Shown: one piece after another, positions 49,131 through 60,626 of the stretch
Numbering within the stretch: the stretch's first letter is position 1
Layout: every line of letters starts with the position of its first letter
Assembly: GCF_914767665.1 (NCBI RefSeq)
Contig: NC_059505.1
Coordinates: forward strand, 39,367,506-39,431,505
Direction of reading: 5' to 3'
Length of the DNA: 64,000 nt
DNA from: Harmonia axyridis
Taxonomy: Eukaryota > Arthropoda > Insecta > Coleoptera > Coccinellidae
The notes under the pieces: generated by a model
What the model was told of the DNA's origin: nothing
The model's input: the letters and a program-made list of their open reading frames with translations, nothing else
Databases searched by the model: none
Program-made: the position numbers and the translations under genes

Positions 49131-49859
49131 GTCCTGTACAGTTGAAGAAATTGTATTTTGTCGGTATATTTTGTCAATCAGAAGGCTACGTGTTATCGAC
49201 TTAGAGAGATATGCGTAGCCTACCACGCCATCTCTCGGCTAAGCACAGAATCACCACATGATATTTTGAGAATTTCGACATTCAAAAGTAGCAAGAATCA
49301 GAATTCCAAATAAAATCAAGATTTCAAATGAAAATAGAGATAGTTTAACTCTGTTCAAAATTATAAATGTAATTATGGCAATCTGTTGCAATTAAACTAA
49401 ACGATTCGATATATGCTATGACTTGAGTCCCTGTAATACAAAAACAAAGCGCTTACAGGACCATGTTCATAGGAATTTTTTTAATTAAATTACACAAGGA
49501 ATCTTTAATTTTCCTTTTTACCCCCAATTTAGGAACACTCTATATAACAATAGGTATTAACGTCCTGTACAGTTGAAGAAATTGTATTTTGTCGGTATAT
49601 TTTGTCAATCAGAAGGCTACGTGTTATCGACTTAGAGAGATATGCGTAGCCTACCACGCCATCTCTCGGCTAAGCACAGAATCACCACATGATATTTTGA
49701 GAATTTCGACATTCAAAAGTAGCAAGAATCAGAATTCCAAATAAAATCAAGATTTCAAATGAAAATAGAGATAGTTTAACTCTGTTCAAAATTATAAATG
49801 TAATTATGGCAATCTGTTGCAATTAAACTAAACGATTCGATATATGCTATGACTTGAGT
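48998..49859. repeat. Exact 431-bp tandem duplication
   Basis: Bases 48998-49428 and 49429-49859 are identical as far as I can read, with no mismatches. Each unit starts CCCTGTAATACAAAAAC and ends GACTTGAGT. The first unit includes the right end of the R3 repeat, so the duplication took place after that insertion. Confidence 0.93.
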
Positions 49860-50330
49860 TTGTCATGTACACTCCATGTATCTAACTCTTCAATATTTAA
49901 TTACGCAACTTATCGATCTATAATGACATAATCAATAAGTCATCAGCTGAAAAGTCTGCTATTTTATATCTTCCCATCTTTCTACTGAACTTTTTTTTTA
50001 AGTCTTTGTTTCATATATCGCGCACCTAGAGTTGGGATTTTCCAAATCGTATTACTGGATTATCAAACTATTGCCAGATGAACCCGACCAATCGTCTCTG
50101 GATTTGCCGAGAAATAGCGTAATGAGTCATTCCATTGTTTTTGAGATTGTCATCTACAGTGCATCATCTCCGAACAACCTGACTACTGGATCTTGTTATC
50201 GGATCGCTTTGCACATATGATTCTATCGTCGATCATTATTTATAATTCAGCTCTTTCTCAATGGTTTGCGTAAAAATTATCGTCAGAATTTCAGATTGAG
50301 AGTTATCAGAACAACGTAGTTTAGTTTCAT

Positions 50331-50780
50331 ATAACTTACTTTTTCTACATTCATGCAAAAAGCAAAACTTTATTGAACTATATTTAGTGGAAAAAGAAGT
50401 TCTTTATTGCACTAGTGCAATAAAGTTTTTATTGCACTCATCTGTCATTCTACTTCAACGTGCTGTTTCATGACAAACAAATATTTCAGCACCAAGTACT
50501 AGTACGTTTACAGCAGTAACAAATCAAGAAGTGGATTTAAAAAGTACTTCACTACGAAATATTCATATTGAAAATTGCACCAATTGTTCATTCAATTTCA
50601 ACATTGTGGGTAAAAATAAAGTTTGAGTTAAATTGTTCGTAACGTATTAGTTCCTGTTTCAATGCAAATCGATATTAATAATAAAGTATTCAAGTTGCGC
50701 TTTTCATTTTCTTACACCTAATGCCGCACCTCAATAAATCATTTTTTGCTTTTTGCATGAACGTAGAAAAAATGTTGTAT
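50331..50780. mobile_element. TIR element with about 35-bp inverted ends
   Basis: The left end ATAACTTACTTTTTCTACAT and following ATGCAAAAAGCAAAA face TTTTGCTTTTTGCATGAACG and TAGAAAAAATGTTGTAT on the right. Inside are repeated GCAATAAA words, some in inverted pairs (ATTGCACTAGTGCAAT near 50405). It is non-coding and probably a MITE. Confidence 0.65.
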
Positions 50781-50798
50781 GCAACTCGTGCAAAAATT

Positions 50799-50854
50799 GT
50801 TTATTGCACTCGACGTGTTGACGTGTTGACAATTTCACGTCGAGTGCAATAAAC
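50799..50854. repeat. Perfect 19-bp hairpin
   Basis: Arms 50799-50817 and 50836-50854, GTTTATTGCACTCGACGTG and its exact complement, enclose an 18-base loop. It lies just outside the 50331-50780 element and shares its GCAATAAA word. Confidence 0.85.
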
Positions 50855-51279
50855 ATTCACTTTTTGCACTTGTTGCATAAATAACTATTAAAGTTCATAA
50901 GCTACCTTTTATTTATCGGCAAAAAGTAAATTGTATTTTTGATATCGTCTTCTGGAAAAGTATCTCAGATGGTGATAAATAGCTTAGATATCAATATCTT
51001 ATTAAGCATCCAAAAAGGTAGCTCAAGATAGGAATTTGAGTTCTTTTTTTGAAAGAGTAAAAATATATACTGAATCTTCAAAAATTGTATAATTTCAATT
51101 GAAAAACAGTATACTCTGAGATATAATTAAACTGTCACAGAGTTTTCCAAAGTTATCTGAGACTGATAATATCCCAATATTCTTCTCGAATGTCACCATT
51201 TAAAATTGAGGTTATGGAAGAAAACAACAGCACTCCCTTGCAGATGTATTCGAAATGAATCAAAATTATTCAAGTGCCT

Positions 51280-54200
51280 TCAATACAAACTCACCCGAAA
51301 AAAAGCCAACGACGATACTATCAAGACGAAAGGGTAGAAACCCCTCTTCGCAGAGCCACTCGGTATACCGATCATCTTCCATATTTCGTTTTTGGAATGT
51401 ATGCCGAAATAGCGCAGATGTAGCTTCAGGACCTCGAGCTTTTCTTTGCTGAGGTTTCTGAGGACCTTGGGCTTAACACCGGTGAAAGCCAGAGGGTCCA
51501 TTCCTAGTAGATCTTTTATGGGCGTCATGCACAAGAGGGTGCCCAAGGTTCTGACAACGCTCTTGTTCCAACCCTGGGGAATACCGTAGACTGTCGGTCT
51601 TACCGCTATGTCGTACAGCATCTAGAAAAAAATCAAGTTTTTTCAATTCTGAAGAAGTTCACATTTACATTAACAGTATATAAAGGCTGTTTTTTTAGAG
51701 CTATAGAACTTTAAATTGCAATAAAACAACGATGGATTATTCGATTGACATGAATTTTATTTATCTGCAAGATAATCTTGTGGCATTACATTTTAAGTAT
51801 GATTTCTGGCATATGACCGCCATGGCTGGCTCGGATGTAGTCCAATCTGAACGTCCAATTTTCGATGACTTTTTCCAACATTTGTGGCCGTATATCGGCA
51901 ATAACACGGCGAATGTTGTCTTCCAAATGGTCAAGGGTTTGTGGCTTATCCGCATAGACCAATGACTTTACATAGCCCCACAGAAAGTAGTTTAGCGGTG
52001 TTAAATCACAAGATCTTGGAGGCCAATTCGCAGGTCCAAAACGTGAAATTAGGCGGTCACCAAACGTGTCTTTCAATAAATCGATTGTGACACGAGCTGT
52101 GTGACATGTTGCGCCGTCTTATTGGAACCACAGCTCCTGGACATCATGGTTGTTCAATTCAGGAATGAAAAAGTTAGTAATCACGGCTCTATACCGATCA
52201 CCATTGACTGTAACGTTTTGGCCATATTCGTTTTTGAAGAAGTTTGAAGTTATCATATCTCATTTAAATTAATTTGAAGATTAATTGATAAGAGTAGTTT
52301 TTCCTACACGATTTCGTGCCAAGTACGGACCAATGATTCCACCAGCCCATAAAGCGCACCAATCAGTCGGTTTTTCTGGATATAACGGTGTTTCGACATA
52401 CACTTGAGGATTAGCTTCACTCAAAATGCGGCAGTTTTGTTTGTTGACGTAGCCATTCAACCAGAAGTGCGCTTCATCGCTAAACAAAATAAAATGGACG
52501 TAGTGCGCGATACGTATTCCGCGCAGAACCATTATTTTCGAAATAAAATTGCACTATTTGCAAGCGTTGTTAAGGCGTGAGTCTATTCATGATGAATTGC
52601 CAAACCAAACTGAGAATAAATCACTTGACAGCTGTTAAATCGGTCGCCATCTTGAACAGTAATGCCAACTTAAAGTTATATACCTCGAAAAAGAAACACC
52701 CTTTATTTTTGAAATATTCGTGAAAAAAAATCTATCAAAAATCATTACAAAAGAGGTAAAACTGTAGTTTCGTGAAGTGAATGTACAACTTCCGCTGATA
52801 CGCAAGAAACGACATGGTGGTCATCCCTCTTAATAATTTATTTTCTTTGTCGAACAAATGCATACCGTCTTCAAGAGACCCATCTAAAAGCCTTTATCCT
52901 TATATAAATTCAATAATATTTTTTATACTGCCCAATACCATCTTGATACGAGAACATTAACCGTCTAACTGGGAAACGCAACGTCCTTCCGATGTTCCGG
53001 ACTCTGCTACGCTAGACTATTTCTCGATAAGACCGAAAGATACATCAACCAACCTTCAGCTGGTGAAAACTGCACTCGTCCAGATTGATGAAGACATCCT
53101 CGTTTATCAGAATGAAATTGTCCTCGTTGATCTGTGCCAATTCCTCGACGCCATAGCCACAGATCACGCCGTAGAACTTATTTATGAATCCGTAATTCCG
53201 GTAAACCTGCTTTCCGAACTCTTTCTTGAGGCATTGGGCCAGGACACCTGCAGAAAACGTGATAAATGTCATCCTCTCTCAGAAATTATCGATAAAAATA
53301 TAAAAATAGATTTTCTCGTTAGAGAACATGGTGTAGAGATTTCCATATATACACACTTCATAAAAATTCTTGGACTCCTTATCAACTCCCAACTTGTTGA
53401 ATTTAACATGACAATTTTTTGTGTTTGGAATATTCACTATCTTATCACTTAAATGAAAACAATAAACCGGCAAAAATATTAATTGTTCTGGAGAATACAG
53501 GTGTATTCGAAGTTAATCAGATTTCAGCGAATAACGAGAGTTGTAATATTGAGAATATTCCGTGGAAAATGCCAGGACATCCAATTTCTCTGTTTGACTA
53601 AGCAAGATTGGTAGCCCTACATCAAGAAGCTTTGTCGAACCACCAGATTGCGCAAGGTTGAATATTCCACGGACTTCAGTAAAAGGCGCATAGTGGCCCT
53701 TTTCCAGGATACCGGCAGCGTTGCCCGGAGACCAGTGCCTGGTCGAGCCAGAGTAACGTCTGCAAGGGAAGACCATTACATCGCAAATTTTACTCGAAGG
53801 AATCGAATGGCATCTGTAACAGCCCCTCGAAGTTATTTTTTGAGGACCTATAGACGGGTAGTCTCAACCAGTACCATGAGGAGACGGTTGCATTCCTCAA
53901 ATTTAAGAGCAAGTAGACATTTTAAAGTACCTAGGCCATCACCTGGACATAGAGCTACCCGCCAGCAATGGGCAGAATACCACCAAGACTGGCTTTTACT
54001 ACAATGGCGCAACGTACTTTTTTTACAAAGTGATAGTCGACGAGAAAGGGTTTCCAGAGAATGAACTAGCCAGCAAACTCACCAGACATGAATCCAATTG
54101 AGCACTATGGGATTACTTAGGGAGAGCGATATCTAATGGCCAAAACCCACCTCCATCTTTTCAGGAATTCAGTTTAGCCCTTCAGGAAGAATGGAACGAT

Positions 54201-57176
54201 ATGCCTGAAAATTTCAATGATGACTTGATTCGTGGGATGACTAGGCGTATTAGGTAGTTGTTTGAAAGAAGAGGTGGTAATACGGACTATTGAATTCGGA
54301 TTCAGTTGTGGAATAACCATAATAATAACCAAAAATAAGTGAAGCAAAGAGTAACAATGATTTTCTATCAAATATATTGCAGTTGAAATAGAGGAAAATA
54401 TTCATCTCACTTGCAGAACCAGAATTGTTTATTTTTTTGAGAAACCTATGGTGGCCAAGACTTTTGACGAGGTGTGTATATTCGATTATCAAAACCAGGA
54501 TTGGAGGACTTTTCTTCTTAAAATTATCCAAGAAATCTCTCATTTTCCTTTGTACCTCAAATTTAGGAACACCCTGTATAAGCCAGGCTATTCTGCCCGA
54601 TCACGCCACGATGGAGACTGAAAACAACAATACCAACAGCTTTGAACGCCCTCAACATCGATATTTCTAGCCAGCTGGTTCCCCCACAGCAGTGACGGCT
54701 CGTGCCCTCGAGATGTGGGTCGGCCACACTCCGGAAAATTACGAACGTATATATCAAATTTATTAAAATTCATTAGTTCCAAAAAATGAAGTGATGAAAT
54801 GTCTTTAAACCTTATTTCAATTTGAGTTATAATTAAATCCAGAATTTCACAAAAAAGCCGTTTCATTGAGGAATTATCCGTGAGCTGAATTTCGGAATCT
54901 ATTTTACGTTTTCGACGTCTAGCACTCGGTGGCATTACTTCTGGGAGTTTTTCTACTTCTGAATATAAGCGAATGAAATACTCATCTTCTGTGCGAAATT
55001 TTTTCAGAGTCGATAATAAAGAAGTGATTCTGGCGTTGCAATAAGTTATATCTGATAACTTATGCTGGATTATAGAAAAAACGGGATCTGTGTATGTAAA
55101 AATCAAATTAAAAGAGTGGAGAATGAACAAAAATTCGAAATCATTCAACATTTTCTTCAGACCGGTAGCTTCACGTATTGTAATATCATCCCATTCATCT
55201 AAATTGTCGCTGATATGATCAAAAACTTCAATTAATTCTTCTCTCTTATCGAATATTGTTTTTACAGCGCGAGATTTGAAATTCCAACGAGTTTCCGAGC
55301 TAGAGGGTAATCTTTTTTTGCAAATTTCGTCTAGAATATTAGTGCGTTTACTTGATTTAGTGAAAAACGACGAAAATCCTGAAAGATTCGAAAAAAACTC
55401 GCGACACTCATTGATTTTCTTGGTCGAATCTTGTAACACTAAATTCAATTTATGTGCATAACAGTGCGTGAATAGTGCTTGAGGAGCAATTGTTTTTATT
55501 CGCGCTTGTAACCCAAATTTCCCCCGCCATCACAGCTGCCCCGTCATATGTTTGACCTACTAATTTAGTCGCTAAATTCAAATCTTTAAAATTGTCCAAC
55601 AAGGTATTGAAAATATCATTCGCGGTTCGACCTTTACTAACATCGAAAAAACCCCAAAATCGTTCGGATATTTTTACCTTCTCGAACGAAGCGGAAAATT
55701 ACTGACATCTGACAAAAATATTTAACATCCGTTGTTTCGTCTATTTCCCAAGAAAAGCACGCAGAATTATTCATTTCCTCGCGAATTTTCTCCCTCGAAA
55801 TTACAGAACTTTTGAAATCAGGATGTTTTCAAAGTTAGGAATATATTAATTATATTTTCATGATCAGACAATCAATACCTAAATACTATCGAACGGCATA
55901 AATAAGTTCTTTTCTGATTAAGACGTAATATCCCATAATTAACCATTCATTTGAATATATTAATTATATTTTCATGATCTGAAAATCAATAGCTACTATC
56001 GAACGGCATAAATAAGTTCTTTTCTGATTAAGACATAATGTCTCATAATTTAATAAAAATATAAATAAATACATAAATTAACCATTCATTTAATTATCAA
56101 ATATTTGAAATAAACTGTGAAAAGTTGCTGCTTGACGCTCTGCAATAGGATAACCGGCCAGCCGACCCTGTGTATTGGGAAGCGACCTTACATCGAGTTG
56201 TTGTGCCGTTCTATTGAGTGGTCGTATTCTGGGCGTATGTCGTAGTATCTTTTCCTTTACGTAGCGCTCTCGGTAGCGCTGGTTCCGCCATCGGCTCTTG
56301 GCCGACCTAACGTGATGAGATGCTTTCAGTGACATTCCAGGGGTTGCAATTGTATAATTGTAACATTTGTGTTACATTTCAGACCAAATGTTACGGTGTT
56401 ACGTACAATTCTGGAATAACCTGTTTGGGGTGATGTTACGAAAAGTAACCATTTACGATTGTGGTTTGTTACAATTTATGAAAGGGAATAACAACGCTGG
56501 ATGCTTTGGAAATCGAATATTAGGTGGGTCCGAAAGAAAAAATTGGCCGGTATAAGTTATATTTTCCTGTTCTGAGTGGAAATATTCATTACCGAGGGAA
56601 TTTGGATATCGAAATCGATAACTCCGATTGAGTTTGAATGAATTGAATATCTAGAATTATTTTCTATTTCCCGATAATTTTTGGGTCGGCCCGGCCGACC
56701 CTGCCGACCCTGACGAGCCGTCACTGCCCCACAGTAATTTTTCGAAATGTGGTATCTAACCGTGTCTCGCCCTGTATAACTTCATAACCTACTCACCTAA
56801 CAACTTTCTCCTCAAGCCCATCTTGCCTAGAAAGGACACTATTTCCACCTTATTGCAGTCCAGTTCCTTTCTCAGGACGTAAGACGGAACGCCCTGTACA
56901 AAAACGCCGAGTTTTTCGATATCCTTAAAGTCCATGTCGTCGAGTCTACGGTTCCCTGAAAAAAAAAAGTCGAGTTCAGCGCTTCGGTACTATCGTGGGG
57001 GACCACCTTTAATTTTGTTAAAGACCTCGAATTTTCGTTGTCTGCTCGTTTTTACATTTTGCATAAATTGCAGGTTGTAGAGGAGCTCATCTCTGTCTAT
57101 ATCGTTGATACCGGATAGAGGACCGTCTACAACTTTCCATATTACTGGTATGCTTGGAACATTGGCTTTGACTTGT
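51280..57176 (-). CDS. Unrecognised protein, C-terminal exons, probable GPI anchor
   Basis: Four linked exons, 57176-57007, 56955-56797, 53247-53054 and 51621-51280, give about 288 C-terminal residues in continuous phase. The 5' part is not found in the window and may lie beyond it. The protein is a series of leucine-rich helices with phrases such as LGVFVQGVPSYVLRKELD, YGVEELAQINEDNFILIN and LKLHLRYFGIHSKNE. This pattern of short helical repeats reminds me of stereocilin/otoancorin/mesothelin-type proteins, but only weakly. The end, IPSGSAKR then GFYPFVLIVSSLAFFRVSLY and stop, looks like a GPI-attachment signal: small residues, a short spacer, then a hydrophobic tail. An alternative is that a GTGAGT at 51291 is a donor to a further exon. 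Introns hold rosa, Tc1 and hAT elements. Confidence 0.6.
51682..52703 (-). mobile_element. rosa-type (DD41D) mariner, deleted copy D
   Basis: Ends AAGGCTGTTTTTTT and AAAGAAACACCCTT are present. The minus strand keeps the short N-terminal piece, the same deletion junction as copy C, and the catalytic half ([28 protein letters not shown]). The third catalytic aspartate is changed to asparagine (PLNYF). An extra insert of about 85 bp lies at 52238-52322. It lies in the last intron of the unrecognised gene. Confidence 0.9.
53625..54290 (+). mobile_element. Tc1-like transposon, degenerate
   Basis: The plus frame at 53648-54064 encodes a Tc1 N-terminal domain: DTGSVARRPVPGRARVTSAR, FTRRNRMASVTAP, STSTMRRRLHSSNLRAS and EYHQDWLLLQWRNVLF. 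The following catalytic middle is deleted. A C-terminal piece, MNPIEHYG with a frameshift to SFQEFSLALQEEWNDMP, follows at 54090-54255. No terminal repeats could be fixed. It lies in an intron of the unrecognised gene, on the opposite strand. Confidence 0.85.
54410..54582. repeat. Dispersed repeat R3, right-end fragment
   Basis: It ends CTCAAATTTAGGAACACCCTGTATA, the clearest right terminus of the R3 family. Upstream words match the right third of the copies at 23424 and 48388. Confidence 0.6.
54690..56726 (-). mobile_element. hAT transposon with intact ends and target duplication
   Basis: A 2037-bp element with inverted ends CAGTGACGGCTCGT / ACGAGCCGTCACTG, flanked on both sides by CCCCACAG (54682-54689 and 56727-56734). 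The minus strand encodes part of a ZMYM1-like hAT transposase: CFSWEIDETTDV near 55740, TYDGAAVMAGE near 55540, then a long frame from 55448 (STKKINECREFFSNLSGFSS, SSSETRWNFKSRA, YSEVEKLPEVMPPSARRRKR). A frameshift near 55515 and the loss of the C-terminal dimerisation region make it inactive. A direct duplication of about 130 bp lies near 55838-56085. The upstream minus frame at 56335-56090 is unassigned. Confidence 0.92.
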
Positions 57177-59510
57177 CTGAAAACTGGGATAATTTTTTTT
57201 TAAAGGGGGTTGTTTCGTTTGTTCCACAGAACAACACTCACTAAAGAAGGAAACTATAAAAGTGGCTATGAACATATATCTGAAATATCAGGGGAATGTT
57301 TATGAATTTCTCAGACAAATCTAAAAATCCCTTTTGACAGATAACAGATTTATCTTCTATATTCTGAAAAGGTTCGTGTCATGAGCAAAGAATTTGATTC
57401 ACGTGAAATGTTCTTCACATAAATTGAAAATATTTTTCCACTTCTGTGTAGTGCATATTCGATGAATATATTCATTCATTGACAAACGTATGTCATATAT
57501 CGTTGACAACGAGATAACTCAAAAAAGGACGTTTTGAATTATCGCAGCCTTTCACTTGAAAACTGATTACTTAGCTTGCCAAGTGGTTCTTAAAATTTGA
57601 AACTCTGTGGTACTCAGAATAAGAGAGATAGGCCAAACATATGTTATATATTCGAAATCAGGGGAAAAAGAGCTAGTCAAATATAGACAAATATACAGGA
57701 TGTTCCAATTGAAAAAATGAAGTTGCAATCAATATGTTGCCCCCTCTGTATATATTCCATTTTGTGAAATCATTTTAAAAAACACTAGTCGATTTCATGA
57801 AACTTTTGTAGAAACCATTTTTTGTACCTCTTTCAGTAACAATGTTGAAGGGAGGGTCAAATACGCTCTATTAGTGATGACGTCACACACCACCATTTTA
57901 GTTCTCCTGTCAGTATTTGGAATCCAAACAAACAAATTGTCATTCAAATTAGTACGTTGTCGTTGAAGAAATTGGCTTATTTTGATAAATAAGATTATTT
58001 AAGGAACGATTTTACTATTAATTGATAGACAGAAGGAACGAGATTAATGCCAGTAAGTTCGAACTTGAAGTTCAACTAATAAACATGGCTTTTTACAAAA
58101 TCTGGGGAATGATATAGGATTCAAACTTAATGGTATTAACCTCGTTGCTTCTGTCAATTAATACTGAAATCGTTCCTCAAATACTCTTATTTATGAAAAT
58201 AAGTCAATTCCTTCAACAACAACGTACTAATTTGAATGACAATTTATTTGTTTGGATTCCGAACACTGACAGGAGAACCAAAAATGGCGGTGTGTGACGT
58301 CACACTAATAGAGCGTATTAGCTGAATTTAGACTCATCCGAAAATTTTTCAAATTTTCAATAACTAACCCTTAAAAAAAAGAAAAATTAAAAGTTTCTAC
58401 ATGCGAAGTTCATACCATTTTTCCAATTGATAGAATGATAAATCCTATATTTCAGAAATTATAAGCGTTTGAATGAATTTTTTTCAAAAATTTTTCATAA
58501 TTTTCTGGAGACTGCGAACTCTCCTCGAGGTAAGATACGGACTTGAAACATCAATATGTTTCAGATCACATCTCGATCTATAAAACACGATTTTATTCGA
58601 GGGGGCTGTGACCAATATTTCAGGAGATATTAGGATTATTCTGTAGAAATTCCATTTTTATGATTTTTTTCCAAATTTCGAGTTGAAAATTCTGATAAAC
58701 TGTGATTTCTACGAACAATCGGTAAGCGGTGTTACATTGAACGATCTCCAATTAGCTGAATTTAGTACTCTCCCGAAAATTTTCAGTTCGATAAATTTCA
58801 CTCAAATTGGGAAACCAAATACATTCAATGAATGTATCCAATACATAATACTTCAGTACCCGATAGTATCCGAGTTACACACCTCTACTGTACAGAAATG
58901 TCAACCCAATTTGACATTCTCAACTGTCAAACCATAGACAACAACGTCAACAACCATCGAAACCTCTAATGCAGCTAAAAAACACCCGTTATTACCATAT
59001 AAAAACCAATCAAAGCAATCAACCGTGGAAGGTAGAAAATCACCGCCTTCCAATTCCAAATCACCATCTCCTTATCTCCCACTACGAATTCTGTATCCCC
59101 GTACTCTCCAACACGGTACCGCTCTGTCGCCTGCTCTATCGACGACAAATATCGTAGTATCCTAAACCCGCGTGTGTCTCAATCACCAGATTTCCTCTAC
59201 CCACACGCAAACAGCGTTCGAGAACCCAACAAAAAACACGCATCACGTGGTGCACTAGACACGTTCAATTGTCCGAAAGCGAACGGGCTAATAAAGAACA
59301 GTAATAAAGGTAGACGCCGATCAAGTCGTACCATCAGTACCGCTCCTGTGTGTCCCCCCTTAGGCGGTCGACAGGTACGTTTATTTTTCATTTCGCGTGG
59401 TACCTGGGCTGCTGCGATAGGGGTTGTTGAAGCTGTGCGGGGGATGTAAAAATTGTAGAGCAGGCTGTGTTATTGCGGATGTTCGTTGTTATTGTTCAGT
59501 CTAGATAGCC
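57177..59510. other. Non-coding stretch with MITE and GC-richer upstream region
   Basis: Apart from the foldback MITE at 57864-58315, I see no exon on either strand up to about 59000. From about 59150 to 59480 the base composition becomes GC-richer, with a CACGTG word near 59245 and many CG pairs, as expected near a promoter. It may also be intron of the unrecognised minus-strand gene. Confidence 0.4.
57864..58315. mobile_element. Foldback MITE family B, copy 2
   Basis: A 452-bp element from CGCTCTATTAGTG to CACTAATAGAGCG, flanked by TA on both sides (57862-57863 and 58316-58317). It has the same orientation and centre as copy 1. The arms contain ATTAATTGATAGACAGAAGG and its complement. Confidence 0.9.
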
Positions 59511-59547
59511 ATGGATAGGACTGGTAGTGAAATTAGTTGGAACCACG
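59496..59547 (+). CDS. Probable first coding exon of a gene leaving the window
   Basis: An initiator-like TCAGTC (59496-59501) stands just before an ATG at 59511 in a good context (TAGCCATGG). The frame reads MDRTGSEISWNH and ends at a consensus donor, G|GTAAGT, at 59547/59548. The GC-richer sequence upstream supports a promoter. The next exon could be the acceptor at 63409 or lie outside the window. I do not recognise the 12 residues. The coding part is 59511-59547. Confidence 0.4.
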
Positions 59548-59710
59548 GTAAGTGGAGATTGTTTTGTTGTTGTGTATAGATAGTTACGTTGAACTCGGTA
59601 CGACAAAGTTTTCTAGTTGTTTTTTTTTGGTTGCGTGTTCGTTTATAATTTTTTGTGTTATACCGGGTGGTCTTAAATTGAGGTTAAGTGTCGAGATCTT
59701 CGGATTATAT

Positions 59711-60626
59711 TATACTGGGTGTTAGTGAATAGGTGCGACAACTTCAGGTGGTGATTCTGCGTGGAAAAATATTACGAGATACCGGGTGTTAAAATTTTTC
59801 TTAAAAATAGTCTATTTATATTCTGCTCTGAAATCAATCGAGATTTCCAATTAAATTTTGTGTGTTTGAAAAAGTAATTATTGATCTTTTATTGACATGC
59901 AATTAAGAATTTTTATGGACATCATTGACGCGGTAAAGATCTCTCTTTTTTTCACAAAAAAAATGTATGTCACTGAGATTTATTTATTTATTACACCATT
60001 CAACAGCCTAGTGCGAGCCATGAAATGATTATACAAAAAAAAAAATAAAAATGAAGAAAGAAATGCCCACACCTAGATTCATATGTTGTAATTTAATTCA
60101 GACTATGATGCAAGAATAGTCTTCCTTATTACAGATAGTTTACAATCCAAAATGTCAAAAAAATCCTGAACAGAAAGGTAGCTCTGACATATCCGGTACA
60201 GATATTTCAAACTAAAAATCATTTTTGAGTTCCTCGTTTGATTTGAGACAAAAAATCTCTCATGTCGTTTTTTCGTATGGGGCGCCGTTTTCATCTTACC
60301 TTCTATTTTCCATAACTTCAATAAACTATCTATTATTGTAGTACAGTTCTTAAATTTAAGATGTTTTAATTTTTTTGCATAAAAACGGCACCCCATACGC
60401 AAAAAAGGCATAAAAGATTTTTGTCACAAAATGAACGAACAATTCAAAAATGATTTTCAATTTGAAATATCTCAGTGGCGTAGCATTTTAGAGAGCAATA
60501 AATGAATAGTCAGTAATTTAACCACCCCGTATCTCAGAAAATGAAGTATTACAAAAGTTTTATAGCAAACGTCATTAATTTCTCACCCCCGAAGTTTGTC
60601 GCACTTATTTACTAACACCCTGTATA
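59711..60626. mobile_element. MITE with inverted ends and internal foldback
   Basis: The left end TATACTGGGTGTTAGTGAAT and the right end ATTTACTAACACCCTGTATA are inverted repeats that continue inward through GTGCGACAA. The centre is itself an imperfect inverted repeat: TCGTATGGGGCGCCGTTTT near 60270 faces AAAACGGCACCCCATACG near 60385. Frames inside it are not genes. Confidence 0.75.

Larger units (their letters stand above)
47759..51279. other. Repeat-rich intergenic region
   Basis: This lies upstream of the Mab-21 gene and downstream of the unrecognised gene ending at 51280. The first few hundred bases (47760-48000) are less AT-rich and probably hold the Mab-21 gene promoter. The rest consists of the R3 repeat, the tandem duplication and the inverted-repeat element listed separately. 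No gene was found. Confidence 0.6.

Noticed and set aside
59174..59449. 91-codon frame upstream of the 59511 exon
   Set aside because: It starts at a non-ATG codon in GC-richer promoter-like DNA and has no recognisable domain.
60103..60411. 102-codon minus frame
   Set aside because: It lies within the inverted-repeat core of the 59711-60626 MITE and has no protein features.
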